Assembly (NCBI GenBank): GCA_035626395.1
Contig: DASPNR010000002.1
Location: 533,019-597,018, forward strand
Source: Candidatus Limnocylindrales bacterium
GTDB taxonomy: Bacteria; Desulfobacterota; Binatia; UBA1149; CAITLU01
Reading direction: 5' to 3'
Length of the DNA: 64,000 bases
Within the stretch, counting starts at the first letter, position 1; each line of letters opens with the position of its first letter. Positions 62,400 through 64,000 of the stretch are shown in pieces. A program made the position numbers and the translations under genes. The notes beneath the pieces are model-generated. The model had not been told where the DNA came from and made no database searches. It worked only from the letters and a program-made list of their open reading frames with translations.

Positions 62400-62866
62400 C
62401 GCGGGCCAGCCTGCCCCGATCCCCTGCGGCGCTCAACCGGGATTGCGCAGGCGATGCCGGTGCAGCCAATCCCCCGCGCCCGCCCGATCCCCGCGGGTGC
62501 TCGCGCGGCGGCCGCTCGACGCCGCGGCCGCCGCGACAAGCGCATGACGGCGGCGCCGATGAACGCCGGTCATGAATGTCGGGACCGGCCGCCGCGCAGG
62601 TGGTCGCGTTGAGGCGCGCATCACAGGCCGCGTTCGTGCGTGACCGCCACGCAGGCGCGCCCGGATGACGCACGGCGGCACACTGCATACTACACGTCAG
62701 TCACGGACGCGCCGCCGCAAGGCCGCAAAATCGCACGTCAAATCTCTGGCTGTCCGAGTGACAACTATGTAGAACACCGTCTGCCCGGGGGAAAAATACG
62801 GGCGAGTCGGCCGGACGTTCCGGGGACCGGGCTCGCCCCTCAAACCCTATCCAAGGAGGGAAGGGA
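62400..62866. other. 467-bp intergenic region between gspE and the SGNH hydrolase
   Basis: A divergent promoter region. It is GC-rich near gspE and less so from about 62690 to 62780, where a promoter for the rightward gene is likely, but no clear -35/-10 pair was found. A strong AAGGAGG (62853-62859) precedes the ATG at 62867. Short open frames here have no coding features I can support. Confidence 0.4.
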
Positions 62867-63955
62867 ATGACCATCCGTTCGACCAAGGGGAGCATCGCTC
62901 TGCTTTCGATGCTGGCGGCACTGGGAATGGGCTCGCAGGCATTGGCGAGCACGCTCACCCAGAACGTCTCATGGACGATCGACCGATCCGGTACCTCGAC
63001 CAAGTACCGCATCACGGCCTACGGCGATTCCATCTACGCCGGCTACAACGGCTCGACCACCAACGCCGCCAAGTACGCCGCGACGACGGTGGATGCCGAG
63101 TATCTGTCGGCTCTGTGGAACGCGGACATCGAAAACGTCCGCCGCTGCAAGTCGGGCGCGGTAGCCAAGGACATCTACGACAACAAGATCGTGGCCGAAC
63201 GCTCCTACATGCAGAGCACCAACACTCGCGTGGTGACGTTCGAGATGTGCGGCAACGACGGCCTCCAGGCGCGCAGCAGCTTCAAGAACCAGACCGGCAC
63301 GTGCAGCTACACGGGCATGAACACCGCGCTGAACAACTGCACGACGTACCTGCAGGCGGCGATGTCGTACATCAACTCGAACGCCTATGCGGGCACGAAG
63401 CTGAAGGTCGTGGCCAATCTGTACTATCCCGGCTACGACGCCGATAACGTGTTGAGCAGCTGCACCGACTCGACCACGGGTCAGAAGGTGAACATGCGCG
63501 ATACGTTCCTGCCGTACCTCGCGAAGATGAACTACCGTGCGTGCAACTTCGCGCAGCAGTACGGGTTCAAGTGTGTGGACAGCTTCGCCGAGTACATGGG
63601 CCGCGATTACGACTGGAATGGCGACGGCGCGGTAGACTCCGAGGCGCTGAAGTACATCCCGGGCGAGAGCGAGTCGGCGTACGTTACGCGTATCACCTCC
63701 ACGCTGAAGTCCACCCTGCGGGACGCCAATTTCAAGGCCGTCAACTCGAGCACGACCTACGATTACATCCAGTCCGACAACACCCATCCCACCTACACGG
63801 GCGGAACGGTGACGGCGGGCCTGTTCGGCGGCACGACCGGCAGCGGCGCTCCGCGCTACACGTCGTTCACCAACGGCAAGAGCCCGATCTGGAATCAGTA
63901 CGGCCACGAGCGCATGGGCTGGTCGTTGTCGACCTGGAACCCGCTGGCCCCGTAA
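62867..63955 (+). CDS. Secreted SGNH/GDSL-type hydrolase
   Basis: 362 residues. A Sec signal peptide (SIALLSMLAALGMGSQALA) is followed by block I YGDSIYAGY with Ser55, block III GND at 129-131 and the C-terminal D-x-x-H of block V (DNTHPT, Asp304 and His307). Six or more Cys residues could form disulfides, fitting an extracellular protein. Members of this superfamily are esterases, lipases and carbohydrate deacetylases. The position next to gspE suggests a T2SS substrate; this is inference. Many Ser, Thr, Tyr and Asn residues set it apart from the Ala/Arg-rich proteins around it. Confidence 0.85.
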   Translation: MTIRSTKGSIALLSMLAALGMGSQALASTLTQNVSWTIDRSGTSTKYRITAYGDSIYAGYNGSTTNAAKYAATTVDAEYLSALWNADIENVRRCKSGAVAKDIYDNKIVAERSYMQSTNTRVVTFEMCGNDGLQARSSFKNQTGTCSYTGMNTALNNCTTYLQAAMSYINSNAYAGTKLKVVANLYYPGYDADNVLSSCTDSTTGQKVNMRDTFLPYLAKMNYRACNFAQQYGFKCVDSFAEYMGRDYDWNGDGAVDSEALKYIPGESESAYVTRITSTLKSTLRDANFKAVNSSTTYDYIQSDNTHPTYTGGTVTAGLFGGTTGSGAPRYTSFTNGKSPIWNQYGHERMGWSLSTWNPLAP

Positions 63956-63971
63956 TCACGTCATCGCAACC

Positions 63972-63989
63972 GACGGCGCTCCGGCCGTC
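63972..63989 (+). terminator. Possible terminator hairpin after the SGNH hydrolase
   Basis: GACGGC (63972-63977) pairs with GCCGTC (63984-63989) with a 6-base loop, 17 bp after the stop codon. The window ends before a T-run could be seen. Confidence 0.3.
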
Positions 63990-64000
63990 ACGCAAGGCCG

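Noticed and set aside
62690..62866. Riboswitch upstream of the SGNH hydrolase gene
   Set aside because: A short CCCG/CGGG pairing exists, but no known riboswitch core could be matched.

Overview
The window is GC-rich, densely packed Gram-negative DNA. Genes abut or overlap by 1-8 bases (ATGA, GTGA and TGATG junctions), and GTG and TTG starts are frequent. A complete type II secretion system (T2SS), outer-membrane lipoproteins, a wax ester synthase, a luciferase-like monooxygenase and Cys-rich secreted proteins suggest an uncultivated, deltaproteobacteria-like lineage such as Myxococcota, Desulfobacterota or Binatota. This placement is inferred from gene content; no rRNA or tRNA gene was seen.

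Left part (1-18.8 kb): a partial secreted beta-helix-like protein diverges from ftsH. A molybdopterin oxidoreductase faces a 1364-residue secreted protein built from three 200-residue domains and about 14 disintegrin-like Cys repeats. Then come a YihY/BrkB membrane protein, a DppB-DppC permease pair without partners, and a minus-strand operon (luciferase-like monooxygenase, alpha/beta hydrolase, sugar-type ABC binding protein and two permeases, no ATPase). A frameshifted small secreted gene and a Planctomycetes-style pilin-like gene follow.

Housekeeping block (18.8-32.6 kb): mutM, rsmA, tsaD, a TPR lipoprotein, a class A penicillin-binding protein, an HtrA protease and a DUF1844 protein read leftward in a tight chain. 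cysK and larE read rightward from a good sigma70-type promoter. Then ispD, carD (with clear promoter, TTG start and terminator), a second beta-helix-like secreted protein and pyrD. A 112-bp hairpin repeat occurs twice (22202-22313 and 32621-32732), each time in the gap between two co-directional genes; one copy carries upstream 62-bp tandem duplications.

Secretion block (32.7-46.6 kb): two overlapping FabH-like ketosynthase III genes and a ferredoxin/membrane/alpha-crystallin-like fusion follow a leftward T2SS operon in the order F, G, H, I, J, an acidic repeat protein, K, L, M, C, D. A pair of mutually exclusive hairpins lies between gspG and gspH.

Glycan block (46.7-60.7 kb): a leftward cluster of a Wzm/Wzt-type ABC exporter, a glycosyltransferase fused to a sulfatase-like domain, an alkaline-phosphatase-superfamily enzyme, an 1148-residue membrane/TPR protein and a GT4 glycosyltransferase probably makes and exports a modified surface polysaccharide. 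A divergent wax ester synthase with a long basic tail follows, then a GT2 glycosyltransferase. The T2SS ATPase gspE sits here, away from the main operon, next to a secreted SGNH hydrolase that could be T2SS cargo.
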